Assembly: GCA_049645705.1 (NCBI GenBank)
Contig: JBARUK010000073.1
Span: 24,941-88,940, forward strand
Source of the DNA: JBGNFV01 sp049645705
Lineage (GTDB): Bacteria > Bacteroidota > Bacteroidia > Cytophagales > Cyclobacteriaceae
DNA length: 64,000 nucleotides
Reading direction: 5' to 3'
Shown here: positions 26,018 through 34,570 of the stretch, in pieces
Position numbering within the stretch: position 1 is the stretch's first letter
Layout: each line of letters opens with the position of its first letter
Notes under the pieces: generated by a model
Database searches by the model: none
The model's input: the letters and a program-made list of their open reading frames with translations, nothing else
Told to the model about the DNA's origin: nothing
Position numbers and translations under genes: made by a program

Positions 26018-26047
26018 CTGGCAATTTCCGGCAGATTTTTAACTTTG
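26018..26047 (+). promoter_or_regulatory. Candidate holA promoter
   Basis: TAACTTTG (26040-26047) is an exact TAnnTTTG box. Exactly 19 bases upstream stands CTG (26018-26020) in place of TTG. The ATG of holA is 24 bases downstream. Confidence 0.55.
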
Positions 26048-26071
26048 ACCTTATAAAGAGATAATCCGGAC

Positions 26072-27094
26072 ATGGCAGCTACCCCCGAGAGTGTTTTAAA
26101 AGATCTGAAGAACGGAAAATACGCCCCGATTTACTTCCTGCAGGGCGATGAACCATTCTACATAGACCAGATCGCTGACTATATAGAAAAAAACGCTCTG
26201 GCCGAACACGAGAAAGGTTTCAACCAGGTAGTCGTATATGGTAAAGATGCTGATGTAAGCACCATCCTGACCCATGCCCGTCGGTTCCCCATGATGGCCG
26301 AGCGTCAGGTAGTGATCGTAAAAGAGGCTCAGAACATCTCAGACCTTAACCGCGAGGGTGGCCAGAAACTCCTGGATGCCTACGTAAAAAACCCGCAACC
26401 CTCTACCATACTCGTCTTTAGCCATAAGTACAAGAGTCTGGATAAGCGTAAGGCCCTTTCCAAAACCCTGGAAAAGTTTGCTGTAGTAGTGAGCACTAAA
26501 AAGATGTACGATAACCAGGTACCGGACTGGATCAAAAAGTATGTCAAAGAAAGAGGGCACAAAGTCACCGAAAAGGCCGCCTATATGCTCGGTGAGTTCA
26601 TAGGGAATAACCTGGAGCGCCTGAGCGGTGAAATCGAAAAGATCATCCTGAACTTCAACGAACCTTCCGAGATCACCGATGAACTGGTACAGAAGTATGT
26701 AGGTATCAGCAAAGACTACAATGCCTTCGAACTACAGAAGGCTATAGCTGTACGGGATATCCTCAAAGCTAACCGGATCGTAAACTATTTTGCGGCCAAC
26801 CCTAAAGACAACCCTGCCATACCGGTTATTGCTTTGCTTTTCGCATTTTTCAGTAAGCTACTTCTCGTTCACCACGCAAAGGATAAGTCCGATCGTAGCC
26901 TGGCTGGCAAGCTCAGGGTCAATCCGTACTTTGTAAAGGAGTACCTGGCGGCCAGTCGTAACTACCCAGTAGGTAAAGTAATGGACAACATCAGTCATAT
27001 CAGGCAGGCAGATCTTAGAGCCAAAGGCGTGGAAGGCGGAGCTTATTCTGATGGCGAGTTGATGAAAGAGCTGGTTTTTTTGCTTACTCACTGA
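26072..27094 (+). CDS. holA: DNA polymerase III, delta subunit
   Basis: A 340-residue clamp-loader subunit that opens the beta sliding clamp. The N-terminus KYAPIYFLQGDEPFYIDQIADYI is the standard HolA opening of domain I. VSTILTHARRFPMMAERQVVIVKEAQ is the following strand-helix region with the clamp-contact area. ILVFSHKYKSLDKRKALSKTL leads to the domain II/III linker and FIGNNLERLSGEIEKIILN. The C-terminal collar ends ELVFLLTH. Length is typical. It stands alone between the OmpA-family gene and a long empty stretch, with a candidate promoter just upstream. Confidence 0.92.
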   Translation: MAATPESVLKDLKNGKYAPIYFLQGDEPFYIDQIADYIEKNALAEHEKGFNQVVVYGKDADVSTILTHARRFPMMAERQVVIVKEAQNISDLNREGGQKLLDAYVKNPQPSTILVFSHKYKSLDKRKALSKTLEKFAVVVSTKKMYDNQVPDWIKKYVKERGHKVTEKAAYMLGEFIGNNLERLSGEIEKIILNFNEPSEITDELVQKYVGISKDYNAFELQKAIAVRDILKANRIVNYFAANPKDNPAIPVIALLFAFFSKLLLVHHAKDKSDRSLAGKLRVNPYFVKEYLAASRNYPVGKVMDNISHIRQADLRAKGVEGGAYSDGELMKELVFLLTH

Positions 27095-27989
27095 AAAATA
27101 AGTCCCTGATTATCAAAAAAAATTGACCCTCTTGTGTAGGGATTCACTCAAAATGTGTCATTTTTTTGCCTGATATTGTGAGCAGAATAATATTCTAAGC
27201 TTGTCAAACTTCCTCAATTTGAAAACAATTGCATCAAAATGAAAGACTATTTGATGGGTTTTCTCTTCCAGCCTCCAAATTATTACCAATGGATAACATG
27301 GTGGAACATTAGTCTAATTAAATTACCTGTTAGAATAATTATATTTAAATCCACCATTTTCCGCTTTATAGGAGGTTTCATAGAGATTTTATTCAATTGT
27401 CATATTTTCGATGCTTTTATTATTGTCGTAAAATGGCCAAAACATTACATGAAAAATAGGGTTATGCCAGAATCTCTTTTCATGCCCATAAATCTCAAAT
27501 AAATTTTCCGGACTTTTCCTGTTTTGATAAAGGTAAGGCTCAGATCCTGAGGGTAGAGCGTAACTAAATAAATTCACATGGCTAAATACAGAATTATATT
27601 CTGAGTTGTCTTTTATGCAAACGAATGTTGCTATAGTGGATCCGTAATTACCGAAATATGGTTTTGTTTCGACTCTGTCAGTACATGCCAACAGTCAGCG
27701 AAACCGTATTTTAGTATAAATGATATATTGAAATAGTACAATAAATTTTCCCGCCCCAGTCAGGCCTTATCTCAAAGTGAGGAATTCCAAAAACCATTCA
27801 GGAATAAGTCATTAGATGATTTTTTTCATAGTGGAGTAAGGATTCATGTGTTTATGTCCTTTTAAGACAAATTATTTCAGTTCAATTTTGTTGAGTAGAT
27901 AATCGGAAACCAAACTGAGTTGAACGGTTTCCAAAGTGATCTTTCAAAAGTGATCTGAAGTTAAGAGTCTAATAAACGAATAACGGGAT
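27095..27989. other. Long low-coding stretch before the PA14 esterase gene
   Basis: Almost 900 AT-rich bases with no convincing intact gene. An 87-codon plus-strand frame (27239-27502, ATG start) is rich in Ile, Phe and Trp and overlaps the better-looking minus-strand remnant at 27389-27691. No tRNA, repeat or clear promoter was found. CAATTTTG near 27890 is one mismatch from a -7 box for the 27990 gene. Confidence 0.4.
27389..27691 (-). pseudogene. Possible remnant of a small lipoprotein gene
   Basis: The minus-strand frame reads LLAC, a lipobox-like tetrapeptide, and then about 97 residues of normal-looking protein composition (TDRVETKPYFGNYG ... DNNKSIENMTIE). There is no ATG: the codon order is TGA, CTG, TTG, GCA, TGT, so a stop directly precedes the lipobox and no signal peptide can be read. 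I recognise no family. It may be a decayed lipoprotein gene or a chance frame. Confidence 0.25.
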
Positions 27990-30812
27990 ATGAAAAAGTT
28001 GATTTGCGTAATTGCGCTCCTGTTCACAGTACAGGGATTAGTTTTCGCTCAGGCGGGAGGACAGCGCGCAGTGCCAAAAGGTACTACTTCATTAAACTAC
28101 GGTTTTTATGAGTACCTACCAGAAGACTACAACCCATCAAGTGGTAAGAAATACCCGGTAATGATTTTCCTTCACGGACTGGGCGAAAGAGGTAACGGTA
28201 CTACCGACCTTAAAAAAGTAACGTACAACGGCCCGCCAAAACTGGCGCAGCAGGGTCGGGACTTTCCTTTCATTGTTATATCACCCCAACTTCCTAATAC
28301 GCAAGGCGGCTGGTGGGGCGGCATCACCGACGAGGTAGTTAACTATGTGTTTGCTAAGTACCCTGTCGATCGCACCCGCGTTTATGTATCAGGCCTGAGC
28401 CTTGGCGGTAACGGTACTTATATATATGCCAGCCAATTCCCTGAGAAAGTAACAGCTACTGTGCCGATCGCTGCATGGGGTCCTACCGGCGATGCCTGTA
28501 AGATGAAAGATATCCCTACGTGGGCATTCCACGGTGATAAAGACTGGACTATCAATATCACCAGGGGTGAAGCTATGATCAACGCGATCAAAAACTGTGG
28601 CGGAACGACTCGCTGGACTGTATACCCAGGTGTAGGACACAATTCATGGTCTCGTACCTATGATAAGTCTGCCGGACACGACATTTATTCATGGCTGATG
28701 CAGTTCTCTAAAGGCTCCGGCCCGTCTGCGCCAGTGAACTACCCTCCTAATGTAAATGCAGGTGCAGACAAATCGCTTCAGCTTCCTGCTAACTCTGTAA
28801 CACTTTACGGAAATGCATCAGACAACGACGGAACAGTCACTTCATTTAAATGGACTAAAGTAAACGGCCCTTCTGCTAACCTTTCAGGTGCAGGCTCTAA
28901 GAACCTGACCGTGTCTAACCTGCAGGCTGGTACCTACACTTTCCAGCTTAAAGCTACAGACAACGACGGTGCTTCTGCTACAGATAAAGTTATCGTAAAC
29001 GTAACTGATGAGCCTTCTTATACACCTCCTTCTTCAGGTTCCGGCCTTGCTTACAAATACTACGAAGGTATCTGGGACTACATCCCCAGCACGGCCGGTC
29101 TTACAGCTAAGAAGACAGGTGAAGTAAACAATGTCACCATGGCCATGCGTAACAGAGACAACGCGTTCCTGCTGACATTCGACGGAGCTATCAATATCCC
29201 TGCTGCGGGCAACTACACATTCTACGTAAACTCTGACGATGCTTCTAACCTGTATATCGACGGTAAGAGAGTAGTAGACAACGACGGACGCCATGCGCCA
29301 CGTGAAAGAAACGGACAGGTATATCTTTCTGCCGGTGAGCACCAGTTTGCCCTGCACTACTACGAGCACTACGGAAGCGAAATACTTGAAGCCCGCTGGT
29401 CTGGTCCCGGCATCAGCAAGCAGTTGATCCCTGATTCAGCTTTCGGTGGCAGCAGCTCATCTGATCCTGCTCCTCCTTCTGACCCTGATCCTGCTCCGGC
29501 CCCTGGTAACGGCAGTGAGCTCACTTATAAAGTATACAAAGGTAACTGGCAGTGGCTGCCTAACTTTGGCGCCCTTACGCCGATAAAATCAGGTACAGCT
29601 TCTAACTTCGACATCAGCCTGGCTGGTCTTGATACAAACTTCGGTATCGACTTCAACGGAAGCATCAACATTCCTACTGCCGGTACTTACAAATTTTACA
29701 CAGCTTCTGATGACGGTTCTAAACTTTACATCGATGGCAAAGCAGTTGTAAACAATGACGGTCTGCACGCAGAGCAGGAGAGAAGCGGTTCAGTATACCT
29801 TACTGCCGGTTCACACGACATCCGCGTAAGCTTCTTCGAGCAGTATGGAGGTGAAGTACTTAAAGTTAAGTGGTCTGGTCCTGGTATCAGCAAGCAGGCT
29901 ATCCCTAACAGCGCCCTTGGCAGCAGTTCCGGAAACTCAGCTCCTGAGCCTGCCCCTTCAGAGCCTGCTGCAACTGGCAAGAAGCTTCAGCTGAACTTCA
30001 ACCACTATCAGCCTGCTACAAGCAACGGATGGAACAGCCTCTCTGGTGATCCTCGCAGCGACCTTAGCTACAATGGCTTCAAGTGGAACGACGGTGCTTC
30101 AAGCAACGTAAGCGTAACCCTTGCCGACTCATGGGGCGGTGCCAATGAGTACGGAATGGTAACAGGCGACAACAGCGGTGTGTACCCTGACGACATAATG
30201 AAGACAAGCTTCTGGGTTAGTGATAACAACGAGCACGTTGTAACCATCAGCGGACTGGATGCTGCCAAGTCTTATAACTTTACATTCTTCGGTAGCCGTA
30301 ACGGTGCCGGTGACAGAACTACTAACTACACCATCGGTTCTCAGACAGCGAGCCTGAACGCCGCTTACAACAGCGAAAACACAGCCGGTCTGACTTCAGT
30401 AAAGCCTGACCAGAACGGTAACGTGAAGATCGTAGTAGTAAAGCAGAGCGGTGCGAGCTACGGATACCTGAACGCCCTGGTAATAGAAGAGCTTGGTTCT
30501 ACTGATAACAGTATGATGATGGAGGCCAATACGCAGACATTCGGTGAAGCCACTACGCAGGCTTTCAACGTGGAAGTGTCAGCGTTCCCTAACCCTTTCA
30601 TCGACTATGTAACTGTAGAGCTTGGCCAGGCTGCCGGTACAGTAACAGCTGTAGTAAGCGACCTCAGCGGCCGCCAGCTTATCACTCGCAGCTTCGAAGG
30701 CACAAGCGTACAGCTTGACCTTAGCGGAAGCGCTTTCGTATCAGGTACGTATATCCTTACTGTAAGTGACCAGAACGGTCTTCAGGAAACAGTAAGACTG
30801 ATCAAGCAGTAA
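27990..30812 (+). CDS. Secreted multidomain esterase with two PA14 domains and a T9SS sorting domain
   Basis: A 940-residue protein. In order: signal peptide (1-21); alpha/beta-hydrolase (about 30-243) with Ser137 in GLSLGG, Asp in AFHGDKD (183-185) and His217 in GHNSW; PKD/Ig-like domain (about 250-343, NAGADKSLQLPANSVTLYG); PA14 domain (about 350-485); Pro/Asp-rich linker; second PA14 (about 510-645); a beta-sandwich domain (about 665-835, ending YGYLNALVIEEL); type A T9SS sorting domain (about 860-940). PA14 domains often bind glycans, so a polysaccharide-directed esterase released to or attached on the cell surface is likely. Codon choice favours ATC, AAC and GGT more than in neighbouring genes, as in highly expressed genes. 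The hydrolase is paralogous to the lipoprotein at 15518. Confidence 0.9.
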   Translation: MKKLICVIALLFTVQGLVFAQAGGQRAVPKGTTSLNYGFYEYLPEDYNPSSGKKYPVMIFLHGLGERGNGTTDLKKVTYNGPPKLAQQGRDFPFIVISPQLPNTQGGWWGGITDEVVNYVFAKYPVDRTRVYVSGLSLGGNGTYIYASQFPEKVTATVPIAAWGPTGDACKMKDIPTWAFHGDKDWTINITRGEAMINAIKNCGGTTRWTVYPGVGHNSWSRTYDKSAGHDIYSWLMQFSKGSGPSAPVNYPPNVNAGADKSLQLPANSVTLYGNASDNDGTVTSFKWTKVNGPSANLSGAGSKNLTVSNLQAGTYTFQLKATDNDGASATDKVIVNVTDEPSYTPPSSGSGLAYKYYEGIWDYIPSTAGLTAKKTGEVNNVTMAMRNRDNAFLLTFDGAINIPAAGNYTFYVNSDDASNLYIDGKRVVDNDGRHAPRERNGQVYLSAGEHQFALHYYEHYGSEILEARWSGPGISKQLIPDSAFGGSSSSDPAPPSDPDPAPAPGNGSELTYKVYKGNWQWLPNFGALTPIKSGTASNFDISLAGLDTNFGIDFNGSINIPTAGTYKFYTASDDGSKLYIDGKAVVNNDGLHAEQERSGSVYLTAGSHDIRVSFFEQYGGEVLKVKWSGPGISKQAIPNSALGSSSGNSAPEPAPSEPAATGKKLQLNFNHYQPATSNGWNSLSGDPRSDLSYNGFKWNDGASSNVSVTLADSWGGANEYGMVTGDNSGVYPDDIMKTSFWVSDNNEHVVTISGLDAAKSYNFTFFGSRNGAGDRTTNYTIGSQTASLNAAYNSENTAGLTSVKPDQNGNVKIVVVKQSGASYGYLNALVIEELGSTDNSMMMEANTQTFGEATTQAFNVEVSAFPNPFIDYVTVELGQAAGTVTAVVSDLSGRQLITRSFEGTSVQLDLSGSAFVSGTYILTVSDQNGLQETVRLIKQ

Positions 30813-30832
30813 ATACTCTAACTTCAACTCAT

Positions 30833-30870
30833 AATAGAGGCTGTCCGCAGAGCGGGCAGCCTCTATTTTT
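30833..30870 (+). terminator. Terminator after the PA14 esterase gene
   Basis: AATAGAGGCTG and CAGCCTCTATT form an 11-base stem with further inner CCGC/GCGGG pairing and a T run. It lies 20 bases past the stop codon. Confidence 0.9.
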
Positions 30871-31367
30871 ATATCTTCAGTCATTTACTACAGGCTCATA
30901 CATGACCGATGCAATGCATAGGGGGAAAACTGTATTGTCAACCTGACCACTGCAAGGACATAGCCATCATATTAAAATGAGTGGAATGATGAAATAATCA
31001 ATCTTAGAGGCCATAGCCGTCAAGTTAAGAAACCATTCTATTAGGTATTAGTCCTTTAAAGCAGTAAACCCCTTCCTGCTAAGGATGACAGGAGTTTTTT
31101 CATTATGCTGAATGTGAGCTATAAGGGCTATGTGGGCCAGCTCATGCTTCGAATAGATGCAAAAGAATACGCATGGTAAGGCTAGTCTTTGATTCTATGC
31201 TGATGAGGTTAACGTACAGTTGCTGCCTTCCTTCTTTAGCAGACCTTCCACCGGGTAGAGGTAACGCTGACCTTACCTAGAGATTTTGCTTTGGAAGCAA
31301 GGGTGAAACTCCACTGGCTATTCTGATCATTCTTTCGAATTTATTTTAAGCTATGGCTACTCTTTGC
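30871..31367. other. Intergenic region upstream of the TPR-barrel operon
   Basis: About 500 bases with no ORF that looks like a protein. CCTGCTAAGGATGACAGGAGTTTTTT near 31073-31098 forms a short CCTG/CAGG hairpin before T residues, a weak terminator-like element. No tRNA or repeat was seen. Confidence 0.4.
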
Positions 31368-31397
31368 TTGTAAGCTGGTTTACCTTTTATAATTTTG
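31368..31397 (+). promoter_or_regulatory. Consensus Bacteroidota promoter for the TPR-barrel operon
   Basis: TTG (31368-31370), exactly 19 bases, then TAATTTTG (31390-31397). This is a full match to TTG-N19-TAnnTTTG. Transcription should start near 31403, about 95 bases before the ATG at 31498, which excludes most of a longer in-frame start at 31420. Confidence 0.75.
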
Positions 31398-31497
31398 AGA
31401 CCAAGGCCACAAATGGCGGTTGGAGTGGTTTATCTTTGAAACAGGCAATAATCCGCCCCTCCTGTCAGTTAATCTCCAAAATGAAGGTAGCAAGCCT

Positions 31498-34400
31498 ATG
31501 ACCCGATATTTTTTAGCTTGTATGGTTGTCGCGGCACTTTTTCTGCCGCTTACCCTGCAGCCCGTATTTGCCCAGAATCCACTAAGCCAGACCGAAGCCA
31601 CCCGTTACTATGAGATGGGACTCGACCTGATAGAAAAAGATCAGTTCGGTGCGGCCCGGCAGGCATTTGAAAAATACGTAGAACATGCCGGTGACCGGCT
31701 TAAGAAAGCCGAAGCTGAGTATTATATTGCTTATACCAGTATAGTCCTCGGTCATAACGACGGTGAAGTTCTGCTGGAACGCTTTCTCGAAAAATACCCC
31801 GATCATCCGCGGGTGATCACCGCCTATTACGATCTGGGAAATTACTATTATAAGAACAACGAGTTTGCCAAAGCAGCAGATGCACTAAGCAAAACCGATA
31901 TCAATACTCTGCCAAAAGACAAGCGCTACGAAGCACGCTTTATGCTTGGGTATGCCAGCTTTTCCCGGAGAGAGTTCGATAAAGCCCTGAAGCAGTTTAA
32001 CCTGCTGAAGAACCAGCAAGGCTCATACAGCAGCGCCGCCAGCTACTATGCAGGCTATATAAACTACCGTAACGGTAGCTATGACGAAGCCCTGCTTGAC
32101 CTGCAGCGGGCGGCAGAAGACCCTGCCTATGCCAGCGTCACGCCTTATATGATCGCCAACGTCTACTATGCCCAGAAAAAATACGATGACCTTATAGCCT
32201 TTACCGAAGACATGCTTCGGGATGAAGGCCTGAAAAATAAGTCCGACATCGTGCTGCTTACCGCTGAAGCCTACTATATGAAGGAGAACTATGAGAAGGC
32301 TTCCGTGTACTTCGATCAGTATGCAGAATACATCAACGGCCGCCCTGCCGACAATGTACTCTACCGCATGGCCTATACTCAGTATGCTACCGGCCAGGCA
32401 AATAAGGCCATAGAGAACTTCGAGGTGGTGGCCCTTAAAGACGACAGCCTGGGGCAGTATGCCTCCTACTACCTGGGAGACCTCTACCTGCAGACAGGCA
32501 ATAAAGAATTTGCTGCTACGGCATTCCAGAAAGCCCACAGTGCATCATATGATCAGCAGATAAGCCAGGAAGCCCTCTTCCAGGAGGCAAAAGTACTACT
32601 CGAATTAGGACGCTACGGTACTGCCATAGACAGGCTCAACGCCTACCGCAGCCAGTACCCGCAGGGTACCCACACCACCGAGTCAAACGAACTGCTGGGA
32701 GTGGCCTATCTTAATACCGAGAATTACGATCAGGCTATTGCTCATCTTGAGTCCCTTAACCTAAGTTCACCACGGCTGAAACGGGCCTACCAGAAGGTAA
32801 CCTACCTGAAGGCCTCCGAACTGTTCAATGCCGGTAAGTTCTATAATGCCGTGCAGATGTGGGACAAGTCAGCCAGCTACCCTGAGGATAAGCAGCTACT
32901 TGCCCAGACACGGTTCTGGCAGGGTGAAGCTTACTCGATAGGCAAGAAATACCCCGAAGCCATCAATGCCTACTCCGCCGTATTCAGAAATGCCGAACCC
33001 GCCAGCAACGAGTTTCAGCGCAGCCGCTACGGTATCGGGTATGCTTACTATAATACACGGCAGTATGACAAAGCCCTGCCTCATTTCAGGCAGTTCGTAT
33101 CTGAGAACCGGTCTGGTAACAAGGAGTACTACGCCGATGCCCTTACCCGCCTGGGCGATTCCTACTACATTACCAAGCAATACGGACAGGCGCAGGATGC
33201 TTATGCAAAGGCAATATCAGCCAACACACCTGATGCAGGCTATGTGCTGTACCAGCAGGGCGTAGTATACGGGCTGCAGGATAATGCGTCCGGGGCTATG
33301 AGCTCACTGGATCAGATGATAGCCAACTACCCCAACAGTCCGTACATAGACGATGCCATCTTCGAAAAAGCCCGTCTGCAGTTTGAGGACAGCAAGTACT
33401 CGCAGGCAGTCAACACCTTCAGCAACCTGATCAGCCGCCATCCGCAGAGCCAGTACGTACCCTTTGCCCTGCTGCGCCGGGCACTGAGTAATACTAACCT
33501 CAACAACCCCCAGCGGGCAGAAGAAGACTATAAGCGTATACTGGACAAGCACACCAGCCATGAGGTAGCCCAGAGCGCCTTGCTCGGATTACAGGAAATA
33601 CTGAACCAGCAGGGCCGCCCCGGCGAAGCCGATCGCTACGTAGCCCGCTACAAGCAGGCCAACCCCGGCGATCAGGCACTCGAAACCATCGAGTTCGAGT
33701 CTGCCCGTAATACCTACCTGTCTCAGAATTATAACGCTGCCATTCGCAGCCTGAAAGAATACCTGCAGGCCTACCCGTCCAGCCCCTATACCGCCGAGGC
33801 CAAATTCTACCTGGCCGAGTCGTACTACAACACCGGCGATCCCGGCGAGGCCATCAATTATTACCAGCAGGTGAGCGTTACCAGCGGCACGTTTGCTAAC
33901 CGGAGCCTGCGGCGTATTGCCGATATAGGGCAGTCCGAAGGCAAGTACGGTGATGCCATACCAGCACTGCGCAGCCTGGCTGCCAACGCCCGCGATAAGA
34001 AAGAAAAGTACACCGCATGGTCAGGTCTTGTAAGAGCATACTACACCGTCGGTAAGTACGATTCCGTTTCCTACTTCTCCCGGCTTATACTGGAGCGGGG
34101 CAATGTAGATGCCAATGCCCAGAACCTGGGGTATCTCTATCTGGGCAAAGCCGCCATGGCACAGAACAAATACGATGAAGCCTCAGACCATTTTCTTAAT
34201 ACTATAAATACGGCCGTGGATGAGAACAGTGCCGAAGCTTCCTTCAGGCTGGCTGAGATACAGCACATCCGGAAACAGTACGAGCAAAGCATCCAAACCC
34301 TGTATGACCTTACCAACCGGTTCAGCGCATATGAAAACTGGATAGGCAAAGCCTTCCTGCTGATGGCAGATAACTACCTGGGACAGGACAATATCTTCCA

Positions 34401-34563
34401 GGCCAAGGCCACCCTGAACTCACTGGCGGAGAATAGCCCCGATGAGGAAGTTGTGTCAGAAGCCAAGGCGCGCCTGCAGATCATAGAGAAAAAGGAAAAT
34501 GCCATACGGCAGCAGCAAAACCTGGCCGATACCACCGGCGGATACGAGGTCATCGAAAACTGA
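31498..34563 (+). CDS. Large exported TPR protein
   Basis: A 1021-residue protein with a Sec signal peptide (1-26, ending QPVFAQ). The rest is almost entirely helix pairs of TPR/Sel1-like type, roughly 20 or more repeats with Tyr-rich, YYxG and A..YxxxKY patterns. An example is the YYxLGNYYYKNNEFAKAADAL type near residue 105, and ALTRLGDSYYITKQYGQAQDAY occurs later. It resembles the periplasmic YbgF/CpoB-like repeat proteins encoded beside TolQR/ExbBD modules in Bacteroidota. The ATG at 31498 is used; a TTG-started extension from 31420 lacks a signal peptide. The next gene begins seven bases after its stop, so it heads an operon with the barrel protein. Confidence 0.88.
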   Translation: MTRYFLACMVVAALFLPLTLQPVFAQNPLSQTEATRYYEMGLDLIEKDQFGAARQAFEKYVEHAGDRLKKAEAEYYIAYTSIVLGHNDGEVLLERFLEKYPDHPRVITAYYDLGNYYYKNNEFAKAADALSKTDINTLPKDKRYEARFMLGYASFSRREFDKALKQFNLLKNQQGSYSSAASYYAGYINYRNGSYDEALLDLQRAAEDPAYASVTPYMIANVYYAQKKYDDLIAFTEDMLRDEGLKNKSDIVLLTAEAYYMKENYEKASVYFDQYAEYINGRPADNVLYRMAYTQYATGQANKAIENFEVVALKDDSLGQYASYYLGDLYLQTGNKEFAATAFQKAHSASYDQQISQEALFQEAKVLLELGRYGTAIDRLNAYRSQYPQGTHTTESNELLGVAYLNTENYDQAIAHLESLNLSSPRLKRAYQKVTYLKASELFNAGKFYNAVQMWDKSASYPEDKQLLAQTRFWQGEAYSIGKKYPEAINAYSAVFRNAEPASNEFQRSRYGIGYAYYNTRQYDKALPHFRQFVSENRSGNKEYYADALTRLGDSYYITKQYGQAQDAYAKAISANTPDAGYVLYQQGVVYGLQDNASGAMSSLDQMIANYPNSPYIDDAIFEKARLQFEDSKYSQAVNTFSNLISRHPQSQYVPFALLRRALSNTNLNNPQRAEEDYKRILDKHTSHEVAQSALLGLQEILNQQGRPGEADRYVARYKQANPGDQALETIEFESARNTYLSQNYNAAIRSLKEYLQAYPSSPYTAEAKFYLAESYYNTGDPGEAINYYQQVSVTSGTFANRSLRRIADIGQSEGKYGDAIPALRSLAANARDKKEKYTAWSGLVRAYYTVGKYDSVSYFSRLILERGNVDANAQNLGYLYLGKAAMAQNKYDEASDHFLNTINTAVDENSAEASFRLAEIQHIRKQYEQSIQTLYDLTNRFSAYENWIGKAFLLMADNYLGQDNIFQAKATLNSLAENSPDEEVVSEAKARLQIIEKKENAIRQQQNLADTTGGYEVIEN

Positions 34564-34570
34564 AGCTAAC

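Noticed and set aside
27239..27502. 87-codon plus-strand ORF with an ATG
   Set aside because: Composition is dominated by Ile, Phe and Trp, there is no start-region signal, and the second half overlaps a more protein-like minus-strand frame. Not supported as a gene.
31420..31497. Longer N-terminus of the large TPR protein from a TTG at 31420
   Set aside because: It would bury the signal peptide, and it lies only about 17 bases after the predicted transcription start. ATG 31498 fits better.
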